A stretch of DNA of 39,776 nt, taken from Bacteroidales bacterium. GTDB lineage: Bacteria > Bacteroidota > Bacteroidia > Bacteroidales > UBA932. The stretch covers positions 1 through 39,776 of the forward strand of contig JAEDLO010000006.1 in assembly GCA_016295245.1 (NCBI GenBank), read 5' to 3'. The notes under the pieces were generated by a model, which worked only from the letters and a program-made list of their open reading frames with translations, was not told the DNA's origin and did no database searches. Numbering within the stretch: the first letter of the stretch is position 1; each line of letters begins with the position of its first letter. A program made the translations under genes and the position numbers. Below, in pieces: positions 24,494-32,355 of the stretch.

Positions 24494-25504
24494 ATGACAC
24501 TCAAAGACCAGAATTACGCACAATATTATCTCGTTCAGGAGATGATGGGAACCGTCCCTACAGTTGAGAAGTTTGACCCTCATTGCGCCGATTTCGTCGC
24601 TGACTCCATCCGCAGGACCGGGGCCGTGATGTTCACCGGCGAGGGCTCATCCCGCATTATGCCTGCCAAGAATGCCCGCCGCAAGGCTATGCAGCTCGGC
24701 CTGAAGTACAACTTCCAGAATGAGGGCTCACGTCAGGCAATGGAGTACGACCTCAATGGCTACACCGTCCTTCTCGACTCCAACTCAGGACGTACCAAGG
24801 AGGTGCTCACCCTCGCTAAGCAGCTCAAGGCTGCCGGCCACAAGGAGGCTTTCAGCCTCAGCGCCAACCCTGATACCCCGCTCGAGCAGGCTAGCGTCAA
24901 GGGCCACGTGCTCGGCTGTGGCTGGGAGGAGGCTGTTGCCGCCACCAAGAGCGTAGTGGAGCAGGGCCTCTTCTGCGAGGCCGTAGTGTGGAACCTTGCA
25001 GGCAAGGATATGGCTCCGGCCCTCAAGGCCCTGCCTGAGAAGCTCCAGACCGCGCTGACCCTGGACATCCCTTCAGAGATTGTAAGCTGGGCAAAGGCCG
25101 CCCATACCATCTACTTCGCCGGTATGAACGACGGCGTTGCGGAAGAGCTTACCCTCAAGACCAATGAGATCACCCGCCGCAAGAGCGACTTCCTCGAGGG
25201 AACCTACGCCGTCCACGGCATCGAGGAGGTGATGCAGGAGGGCGACATCGTCTTCGTTGTCAACCCTATCGAAGCAGAGTACGAGAAGTTCCAGACCGTG
25301 TTTGCCGGAGCTGGCGTTCACGTTGTGGCCATCGATACGAAAGTAACACCTTTCGAGCGTACAATTATCGTCCCTGATGCAGGCGAATTGCAAAGTTATG
25401 TCTATCTTTGTGCCGGATGGAATGTCCTCGTAGAAATCGCGATGAGCGACGGCATAAACCTTGACAAACCGCAAAGGGCCCGCAAGGTTGGAAACGAAAT
25501 GTAA
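24494..25504 (+). CDS. SIS-domain sugar isomerase
   Basis: The 336-residue cytoplasmic protein contains two SIS (sugar isomerase) domains. The first has FTGEGSSR near residues 47-54 and the phosphosugar-binding SNSGRTKE near residues 96-103. The second begins near residue 200 (TIYFAGMNDG). GlmS- and AgaS-type enzymes with this layout interconvert amino-sugar or keto/aldo sugar phosphates. No glutaminase domain is present, so it is not GlmS. It lies 12 bases after DUF4954 and 2 bases before lplA, and tight spacing points to one transcript. The exact substrate is not deducible. Confidence 0.85.
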   Translation: MTLKDQNYAQYYLVQEMMGTVPTVEKFDPHCADFVADSIRRTGAVMFTGEGSSRIMPAKNARRKAMQLGLKYNFQNEGSRQAMEYDLNGYTVLLDSNSGRTKEVLTLAKQLKAAGHKEAFSLSANPDTPLEQASVKGHVLGCGWEEAVAATKSVVEQGLFCEAVVWNLAGKDMAPALKALPEKLQTALTLDIPSEIVSWAKAAHTIYFAGMNDGVAEELTLKTNEITRRKSDFLEGTYAVHGIEEVMQEGDIVFVVNPIEAEYEKFQTVFAGAGVHVVAIDTKVTPFERTIIVPDAGELQSYVYLCAGWNVLVEIAMSDGINLDKPQRARKVGNEM

Positions 25505-25506
25505 AG

Positions 25507-26457
25507 ATGAAATATCTAAGATTAGATTCTATAGACCCGTATTATAACATGTCTTTTGACGAGTACTGCCTCGAGCAGCTGTCGTCAGAAGACAGTTTTT
25601 TCTATTTGTGGCGCAACCGTCCTGCCGTGATTATCGGCCTTAACCAGAATGCCTACAGCGAGGTGAATATTCCTTACCTCGAAGACAACGGCATAACCCT
25701 CGCACGCAGGGTCACCGGCGGCGGGGCGGTGTACCACGACCTTCAGAATCTCAACTACACCTTCATCGGCAAGGACGTTTCCCCGCAGCCGATAGTTGAT
25801 GCCCTGAGGAAGATGGGTGTGGACGCCGAACTTTCCGGCCGCAACGACATCTTCGTCGAGGGCAAGAAGGTTTCAGGCTATGCCCGCAGGGTGTGGCACG
25901 ACCGCCAGATGGTGCACGGCACGCTGATGTACGACGTCGACCTCGAGCCGCTCACCCGCGCGCTTGACGTGGACGGCAGCAAGATGAGCTCGAAGGGCAT
26001 CGCCTCTGTGCGCAGCCGCGTGGGTAACCTCAAGGCCTACCTGCCCCAGTATCCGACCATCGAGGCCTTCCGCGATGCTCTCCAGGAGTTGCTTGCCGGC
26101 TCCGATGAGCAGATGGCTATGAGTCCGGAGCAGCTTGAGCAGGTGCGCAGTACGGCGGAAAGCAAGTTCGCCAGCTGGGAGTGGGTGTACGGCAGCTCGC
26201 ACGAGGCCGACTTCAGCCGCAGCGCGCGCCTTGCCTGCGGTACGGTGGAAGTGTCTGTCAAGCTTGACCGCGGCTGCATCTGCGCCATCGAATTCCGCGG
26301 CGACTTCCTCGGCGGCCTGCCTGTCGCGCAGCTTGAAGAAGCACTGAAGGGACGCCGCTTCGAGCGCGGCAGCCTGATCGAGTGCCTCAAGGAACTTGGC
26401 GTGGAGCGCTATTTCGACTCCGTCAGTGCCGAGGACATAACAGGAATGTTGTTTTAG
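25507..26457 (+). CDS. lplA: Lipoate-protein ligase
   Basis: LplA activates lipoate with ATP and attaches it to a lysine of the lipoyl domains of 2-oxoacid dehydrogenase E2 and of GcvH. The 316-residue protein has the catalytic-domain signature RRVTGGGAVYHD at residues 67-78, the GRNDIFVEGKKVSGYA segment with the catalytic lysine near residue 120, and a C-terminal accessory domain. It starts 2 bases after the SIS gene. Its presence about 13 kb from a 2-oxoacid dehydrogenase operon on the other strand makes those E2 proteins a natural target, though this is inference. Confidence 0.92.
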   Translation: MKYLRLDSIDPYYNMSFDEYCLEQLSSEDSFFYLWRNRPAVIIGLNQNAYSEVNIPYLEDNGITLARRVTGGGAVYHDLQNLNYTFIGKDVSPQPIVDALRKMGVDAELSGRNDIFVEGKKVSGYARRVWHDRQMVHGTLMYDVDLEPLTRALDVDGSKMSSKGIASVRSRVGNLKAYLPQYPTIEAFRDALQELLAGSDEQMAMSPEQLEQVRSTAESKFASWEWVYGSSHEADFSRSARLACGTVEVSVKLDRGCICAIEFRGDFLGGLPVAQLEEALKGRRFERGSLIECLKELGVERYFDSVSAEDITGMLF

Positions 26458-26478
26458 AAACCTTATTGACATTTGCAT

Positions 26479-27783
26479 ATGAAACAGTTGAACACAAAAT
26501 TGATGCATCCGGCTGAGCAGATCTGTATCATCATCAGCAGGATTTATCGTGGCGGTATGACCACCACATCAGGAGGAAACCTTTCCATTATGGACGACAA
26601 CGGGGATATGTGGATTACCCCTTCAGGAATCGACAAGGGTTCCCTCAAGCCATCTGATATTATGTGTGTAAAGGCTGACGGCACAGTCATAGGACCGCAC
26701 AAGCCTTCTTCAGAGTATCCTTTCCACAGGGCGCTCTACAGGATGCGCCCGAAGATGCGCAGCGTCATCCACGCACATCCTGCGGGACTTGTGACATTTA
26801 GCATCGTTCATCAGATTCCAAACACCAGCATCCTCCCTCAGGTACACGCCGTCTGCGGCCCTATCGGTTTCGCGCCATACGACGTTCCGGGCAGCGAGGC
26901 CCTCGGCGAGAAGATTGCAGAGGAGTTCCGCAAGCACCCTGAGTATAAGGCCGTGATTATGGAGAACCACGGCGTAGTGCTTGCCGGCGAGGACATCGCC
27001 GATGCATACCAGAGGTTCGAGACCCTCGAGCTCTGCGCACGCACCATCATCAACGCCAAGACCCTCGGTGAGCCTATCTATCTGACCGACGAGCAACTCA
27101 ATTTCCACGAGAGCCGCCTCCCTAACGATTTCCAGCACTTTATGAATGTCACCCATCCTTCAGAGGAGAGGGCCATCCGCACGGAAATCTGCCGTATGGT
27201 ACGTCGTGCCTGCGACCAGAAGCTGATGAGCAGCTCATACGGTACCGTGTCTATGAGGTGGAAGGACAACGACTTCCTCATCACCCCAACCGGTGTACAG
27301 AGATGGGATATCGACGAAGAGGACATCGTTCAGATCAAGGACGGTATGGCAGAGGCAGGCAAACTTCCAAGCCATTCAGCCGCCCTTCACTACGAGATTT
27401 ACAGGCGCAACCCTAAGGTGAACGCAATCGTGCTCACCCAATGTCCTTCACTGATGGGCTTCTGCACCACCGATAGCAAATTTGACGTCCGCACCATCCC
27501 TGAGAGCTGGATTTTCCTCCAGGATGTACCAAAATTCGAGTTCGGCTCGCAGTACACCAAGCCGGCCGAGGTTGCTGAGGTCTTCAAGAACAGGCCTTGC
27601 GCAATGCTGGCAAACGACTCGGTAGTAGTCGCTTCCGACAGCCTCATCAACGCCTTCGACCGTCTCGAAGTAGCCGAGTTCGCTGCCAAGTCCCTTATCC
27701 TCGCCAAGCCGGTGGGTGACCTTCACCCTATCACCGACAAAGAGGTTGAGGACCTTCGCGTCGCCTTCCACGTCGGCGAATAA
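26479..27783 (+). CDS. Tandem class II aldolase/adducin family protein with degenerate second domain
   Basis: This 434-residue protein contains two class II aldolase-like domains. The first (residues 1-215) looks active: glutamate 79 in SSEYPFH, zinc ligands in HAH (98-100), and a third histidine in ENHG (164). Enzymes of this family cleave ketose phosphates such as fuculose or rhamnulose 1-phosphate, or epimerise ribulose 5-phosphate. In the second (residues 225-434) the corresponding positions read SHS (298-300), TQC (320-322) and NDS (379-381), so the metal site is lost and the half is probably structural or regulatory. The start chosen is ATG 26479 rather than the in-frame TTG at 26473. 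A strong terminator follows. Confidence 0.88.
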   Translation: MKQLNTKLMHPAEQICIIISRIYRGGMTTTSGGNLSIMDDNGDMWITPSGIDKGSLKPSDIMCVKADGTVIGPHKPSSEYPFHRALYRMRPKMRSVIHAHPAGLVTFSIVHQIPNTSILPQVHAVCGPIGFAPYDVPGSEALGEKIAEEFRKHPEYKAVIMENHGVVLAGEDIADAYQRFETLELCARTIINAKTLGEPIYLTDEQLNFHESRLPNDFQHFMNVTHPSEERAIRTEICRMVRRACDQKLMSSSYGTVSMRWKDNDFLITPTGVQRWDIDEEDIVQIKDGMAEAGKLPSHSAALHYEIYRRNPKVNAIVLTQCPSLMGFCTTDSKFDVRTIPESWIFLQDVPKFEFGSQYTKPAEVAEVFKNRPCAMLANDSVVVASDSLINAFDRLEVAEFAAKSLILAKPVGDLHPITDKEVEDLRVAFHVGE

Positions 27784-27804
27784 ACTTTCGCAGAACATAC
27801 AGAA

Positions 27805-27834
27805 AAAAGCGAGGGGCATATACCCCTCGCTTTT
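27805..27834. terminator. Bidirectional intrinsic terminator between convergent operons
   Basis: AAAAGCGAGGGG (27805-27816) and CCCCTCGCTTTT (27823-27834) form a perfect 12-bp stem with a 6-base loop. Flanking A and T runs provide U-tracts in both directions. It separates the aldolase gene from the long minus-strand run. Confidence 0.92.
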
Positions 27835-27857
27835 ATTATCCCATCATCTGCCCCCGA

Positions 27858-29123
27858 CTAGAGTTCGTCGCTGTGGGCGAGGAGATAGTTCTCCGCCTCG
27901 ACGCTCCACAGACCGTTGTGGGCCTTGCAGATGCGGTCGAGTTCGGCATAAACGCTGCCTTCTTTCTGGCCGAAGTCTGCGATGGCTGTCAGCGGCATAT
28001 CGATGTGGGTGTAGATGAGTTTCTTTCCGCCCGGGATTTCAGGAAGCCTGAGGGTGGTGTCGATGACGGCGTTCAGTCCGCCGATGTGGGTGACCAGCCC
28101 TGCAGGGTCCATACCCTTGCCCATCAGGTAGAGCGACTCTTTCATATCGTCGGTGTTGCCGCCGGAAGTGCCTACCACGTGGGTTGAAGCATAGTGGACA
28201 TTGTAGAAGTTGAACGGAGCCTTGAAGTCGGCGCGTCCCGGACCTGAGAAGAAGTTCAGGCAGCCGTCGAAGCCGAGGATGGCATCAGCCTGCTCGATGA
28301 CGGCAGGTACAGGAGCCATCACTACTACCTCGTCATAACCCTCGCCTCCGGAAATCTCCTTGAGCAGGGCGACAGGGTCTTCGACCTTGGTGTTGACATA
28401 GTGGAGCTCAATGCCCCTGGATGCCGCAAACTCTTTGGTGTAGAGGGTAGCGGCCCTGTCCAGGCGTGCCTGGTCGATGTCGGTTACGACAAAGAGTGAA
28501 GGGTGCCTGTCCTCGCGGTGAAGCACGTAATTGATGCAAGCCAGACCCATAGGGCCTACGCCGGCAAGCAGTGCCATCTTGCCGTTCTCCTTGATCTCCA
28601 TATTATGGACATACGAGCCAGGAGTGGTGTGGTAGCAGGCGTGCATTGCGCCCACCACGCAAGAAAGCGGCTCGCTCAAGGAAGCCGGGTAGAAACCCTC
28701 TCCCTTGTAAGGAAGGAGGCAGCCCTGCTCCATCACCTCGGCCGGGATGATGACATAGGTGGCATCGCCGCCGATGTACTGATATGAATAGCCCGGAGCG
28801 GAGAGCACACCGACTGGGCCACCCTCATAGGTGATTGCGGGCTGGATGGAGAACTTGTCTCCGGCCTTGAACTCGGATGCCCACTTGCTGCCGACTTCAA
28901 CGATTTCGCCGGCAAATTCGTGGCCGATGATGACAGGGTTTTCCGCAACGTTGTCAGGAACCCTCTTGTGCTCGGGGCCCTGGTGTGCGGCCTTGTATGA
29001 GGACATACAGAGGCTGTCGGATACTACTTTGGCGAGAATTTCGTCTTCCTTTATCTGCGGAAGCTCGAATTCTTCGAGTCGGAGGTCATCTTTTCCGTAA
29101 AGGCGTACTGCTTTGGTTTTCAT
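27858..29123 (-). CDS. Zinc-dependent medium-chain alcohol dehydrogenase (sorbitol/sorbose-1-phosphate reductase-like)
   Basis: The 421-residue protein is a medium-chain dehydrogenase. Catalytic zinc ligands are C39 and the H68-E69 pair in IIGHEFAGE, and the dinucleotide-binding loop is GVGPMG at residues 188-193. The four-cysteine structural zinc lobe is missing. The region between residues 90 and 125 is instead glycine- and tyrosine-rich, as in the longer SorE-type L-sorbose 1-phosphate reductases. A sugar-phosphate or polyol substrate is likely. It is the last gene of the minus-strand run, 20 bases after the tricorn-like gene, and ends at the shared terminator. Confidence 0.8.
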   Translation of the reverse strand: MKTKAVRLYGKDDLRLEEFELPQIKEDEILAKVVSDSLCMSSYKAAHQGPEHKRVPDNVAENPVIIGHEFAGEIVEVGSKWASEFKAGDKFSIQPAITYEGGPVGVLSAPGYSYQYIGGDATYVIIPAEVMEQGCLLPYKGEGFYPASLSEPLSCVVGAMHACYHTTPGSYVHNMEIKENGKMALLAGVGPMGLACINYVLHREDRHPSLFVVTDIDQARLDRAATLYTKEFAASRGIELHYVNTKVEDPVALLKEISGGEGYDEVVVMAPVPAVIEQADAILGFDGCLNFFSGPGRADFKAPFNFYNVHYASTHVVGTSGGNTDDMKESLYLMGKGMDPAGLVTHIGGLNAVIDTTLRLPEIPGGKKLIYTHIDMPLTAIADFGQKEGSVYAELDRICKAHNGLWSVEAENYLLAHSDEL

Positions 29124-29143
29124 CTGTTATTATTTATTTGTTG

Positions 29144-32100
29144 TTAGTTCTTTACTGGTGCCGCCGGAGTGTCCGGAAGCTCTTTCCAGGCCTTGAGCTC
29201 CTCCTTGAGAACTTCTACGGCCTTCTTGATCTGGGCGTCCTTGCCCAGGTAGTCATCGAACGGATTGATGTCCACGTCGATGTCCGGATCGACTCCGTGT
29301 CCCTCGATTATCCACTCACCCTCGGTAGAGTAAGATGTGAAGAAAGGAGTCCTCATATCCTGGCCGTCAACGAAGCTCTTCGAGCCAGAAATGCCCACGA
29401 TTCCACCCCAGCTGCGCTTGCCGATGAGCTTTCCGAGCCCCAGCTTGCGGAAGCCGTAAGGGAAGAGATCGCCGTCGGAAGAAGAATACTTGTCGATAAG
29501 GCAGACCATAGGCCCGTAGAAGGCCTCGTTAGGCACAGGCTTGTTTGAGCCGTTGCGATACATGCTGACGCGGTAAACCTCCCTCTGGAGCCTTTCCAGA
29601 ATCATAGGGGAGACGTTGCCGCCGCCGTTCATTCGGTCATCGATGATCAGGGCCTTCTTGTCCAGCTGGCTGTAATACATCTTGGTGAACATATCGAGGC
29701 CTTCGGTGCTCATATCCGGGATGTGGATATAGCCTATCTGGCCGTCGGAGAGTTTATCAACCATCTCCATATTGCGCTTGACCCACTCGTAGTAGGCGAG
29801 CTGGCTCTCGTCTTCAACCGGCTTCACTAGCACGCTGCGCAGGTTTTTCTTTCCGGATGCGTCGGAAGCGAGCTTGAGCTCCACGGTCTTGCCGGCCTTG
29901 CCGATGAGAGCCTGACCCGGGTCAGAAAGTTCGCTGCAAGGGATGCCGTCGATTTCGAGGATGAACTCGCCTGCCTTCGCGTCCACTCCCGCCTGGGCAA
30001 GAGGGCTATAGACCTTCTCGTCCCAGATAGGATCCTCGAAGATCTTCTCGATGCGGAATGCGCCGCCGGAGGTCTTGCTGTAGCGGGCTCCGAGCAGGCC
30101 GGTAGGGATGCGCTTGACCTCGACGGTCTCGCCTGAGGTGATGTAGGCGTGGCCCACATTCAGCTCTCCGAGCATCTCGCCGATAAGGTAGCTCAAATCC
30201 TCGCGGTGGTTGACATATGGAAGCATACAGCCGTACTTGCTGCGGATGGCAGGCCAGTCGGCGCCGTGCATATTCTCCACGTAGAAGCCGTCCCTGGTGA
30301 TGCGCCAGCTCTCATCGAAGATCTGGGCCCACTCGGCGTGGTGGTCGATCACAAGGCTGATTTCATCCACCCTGATCTCCGCGCCCTTGGCTGCAGGACC
30401 GCCGAAGTCAGCTACCTTGTAGGCATCCTTGTCGCGGACAAGAGCCTTCTTGTGGTCGTAGCTCATTGCCAAAGGCCTTTCTTTCTGCACTTCGCTCTCC
30501 TTGAGGGTCTTGAGGTCGAGGGCCTTGACGCCCTGGCCTGAAATGTAGTAGAGCTTGTCCTTGTCGGAGAAGAGCAGACGGTAGTGTCCTGCCGAAAGCG
30601 GCAGGCGGCTGATTCTGCGGCCGATGTTTTCGAAGTCCACCTTCATAGCCGCCGGAGCGCTCTCCTTCTTCTTGTCTCCTTCGGCCTTGGCTGTCGGCTC
30701 CTCAGCCTTCTTGAGACTGGTCGGATCAGGGCAGTCGAGTGTCAGCGGCAGGACATAGACATAGTCGCTGACATTGTAGGAGGCGTTCCACTCAACTGCA
30801 GAGTACTGTGAACGGTAGTCTCGTGAAGAAGTGAAGAAGAGGTATTTCCCGTCGGCGGAAAAGACAGGGGAAGTGGCGTCGAACCAGCGGTCGCTGATCT
30901 GGTAACTCTTGCCCTTGGCCATATCGAGGATGAATACGGCGCTCAAATCGTTGTCCAGGGCGGTCGAATAGGTTGCATAGCTGCCGTCGTCGCTGAGCCT
31001 GAAACCGCGGATTGCGCTGCGTCCTGTCAGCAGGGTCTTCAATGCTCCGCTCTCGACATCGAGCTCGAGGATGTCCCTCTGGCCCGTGGTGAAATAGAGT
31101 TTCTTGCTGTCAGGGCCCCAGAGCAGGGATGCCGGGTAGCCGTTTGCGAACGAGGTGAGGCAGCGCTCTGCGCCCGGGTTGTCCGAGGCTGCGGTGTAAA
31201 TCTGGTACTCGCCGCTCTTGTCGGAAGTCCAGGCGATGGTTTTGCCGTCAGGGCTGAAGCAGGCCTCCCTCTCGTGGGATGAGGATGAACGGGAGATGTT
31301 CTTCACTGCGCCGGAACCTGCCGGGAGGGTGAAGATGTCGCCGCGCACGATGGCGATGACGGTCTTGCCGTCAGGCGAGAGGCTCCAGCTCGTCAGGCCG
31401 CTAAGGCCACTTCTGTACTCGTTCCTGCTCAGTGCACCGTCGTCCCGGAGGCGGATGTTCACTTTCGAGGCGGTTCCGGAAGCGAGGTCGTAACGCCAGA
31501 TGTAGCCGCCGTTCTCGAATACTATCGCCTTGTCGGAAGACGAAGGGAACTTGCAGTCGTAATCGCTGAAATCGGTCACTTTGCGCGTAGTTCCGCCCTT
31601 GGTGTCATACACGAAGAGGTTCATCGTCCTGTCGCGGTCTGAAAGATAGTAAATCTCGTTGCCTATCCACATCGGGAAGATGTCCTGGGCGTCGTTGTCG
31701 GTAATCTTTTCGAGCTTGCTGCTGCCTACGGTGTTGATCCAGATGTCATCAGCCTGGCCGCCGCGGTAGTATTTCCAGGTGCGGAATTCGCGGAACATCC
31801 TGTTCATCGCCAGCTTCTTCCCGTCAGGAGAGAAGGAGCAGAAGCCGCCCTCGCTGGTAGGGATGATCTCAGGCAGGCCGCCCTCGGCGCTCACCATACA
31901 CAGGCTGCCCCTCAAGCCGCTGAAGCACCACTGCTTCGAGCGGTAGATGACCTTCTTGCCGTCAGGGGTCCAGCCCATCACGATATTGTTCGGGCCCATT
32001 CGCTCCCCAACCTTGTCGCGGGCGACGAGCGCCGAGTAGGTAAGCCTCTTGGGGCTGCCTCCCTCCACCGGTATGGTGTACACTTCGGTATTGCCGTCGT

Positions 32101-32353
32101 ACTGGGCTGTAAACGCAATGGTCTTGCCGTCCGGCGAAATCTTCGGGAAGCACTCATAGCCCACATCGGAAGTGATTTTGCGCGCCACCCCTCCGTTCTC
32201 CGGGACGACATACAGGTCGCCTGCATAGCTGAAGGCGATGTTGCCGCCGCCGATGGTCGGGAACCTCAGGAGCCTTGCCTCCTGCGAAGGTTCGGCACTT
32301 GCCGAAAACGCGAGCAGCGCGCTTGCGGCCAGGGAGAAAAAGAACCGTTTCAT
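29144..32353 (-). CDS. Tricorn-like S41 family peptidase, secreted
   Basis: The 1069-residue protein has a signal peptide (MKRFFFSLAASALLAFSASA). A large beta-propeller half follows, with repeated SPDGK motifs (residues of about 40-520). A linker rich in K/E/A comes next, then a helical segment with the putative catalytic histidine (ELNVGHAY), a PDZ domain (LAQAGVDAKAGEFILEIDGI), and the S41 serine region (YSSSDGD) near residue 970. Tricorn proteases degrade oligopeptides, and this one would act in the periplasm. The start is ATG 32353; an upstream in-frame extension overlaps the preceding gene and is rejected. It begins 2 bases after the aldolase/dehydrogenase stop. Confidence 0.9.
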   Translation of the reverse strand: MKRFFFSLAASALLAFSASAEPSQEARLLRFPTIGGGNIAFSYAGDLYVVPENGGVARKITSDVGYECFPKISPDGKTIAFTAQYDGNTEVYTIPVEGGSPKRLTYSALVARDKVGERMGPNNIVMGWTPDGKKVIYRSKQWCFSGLRGSLCMVSAEGGLPEIIPTSEGGFCSFSPDGKKLAMNRMFREFRTWKYYRGGQADDIWINTVGSSKLEKITDNDAQDIFPMWIGNEIYYLSDRDRTMNLFVYDTKGGTTRKVTDFSDYDCKFPSSSDKAIVFENGGYIWRYDLASGTASKVNIRLRDDGALSRNEYRSGLSGLTSWSLSPDGKTVIAIVRGDIFTLPAGSGAVKNISRSSSSHEREACFSPDGKTIAWTSDKSGEYQIYTAASDNPGAERCLTSFANGYPASLLWGPDSKKLYFTTGQRDILELDVESGALKTLLTGRSAIRGFRLSDDGSYATYSTALDNDLSAVFILDMAKGKSYQISDRWFDATSPVFSADGKYLFFTSSRDYRSQYSAVEWNASYNVSDYVYVLPLTLDCPDPTSLKKAEEPTAKAEGDKKKESAPAAMKVDFENIGRRISRLPLSAGHYRLLFSDKDKLYYISGQGVKALDLKTLKESEVQKERPLAMSYDHKKALVRDKDAYKVADFGGPAAKGAEIRVDEISLVIDHHAEWAQIFDESWRITRDGFYVENMHGADWPAIRSKYGCMLPYVNHREDLSYLIGEMLGELNVGHAYITSGETVEVKRIPTGLLGARYSKTSGGAFRIEKIFEDPIWDEKVYSPLAQAGVDAKAGEFILEIDGIPCSELSDPGQALIGKAGKTVELKLASDASGKKNLRSVLVKPVEDESQLAYYEWVKRNMEMVDKLSDGQIGYIHIPDMSTEGLDMFTKMYYSQLDKKALIIDDRMNGGGNVSPMILERLQREVYRVSMYRNGSNKPVPNEAFYGPMVCLIDKYSSSDGDLFPYGFRKLGLGKLIGKRSWGGIVGISGSKSFVDGQDMRTPFFTSYSTEGEWIIEGHGVDPDIDVDINPFDDYLGKDAQIKKAVEVLKEELKAWKELPDTPAAPVKN

Positions 32354-32355
32354 AA

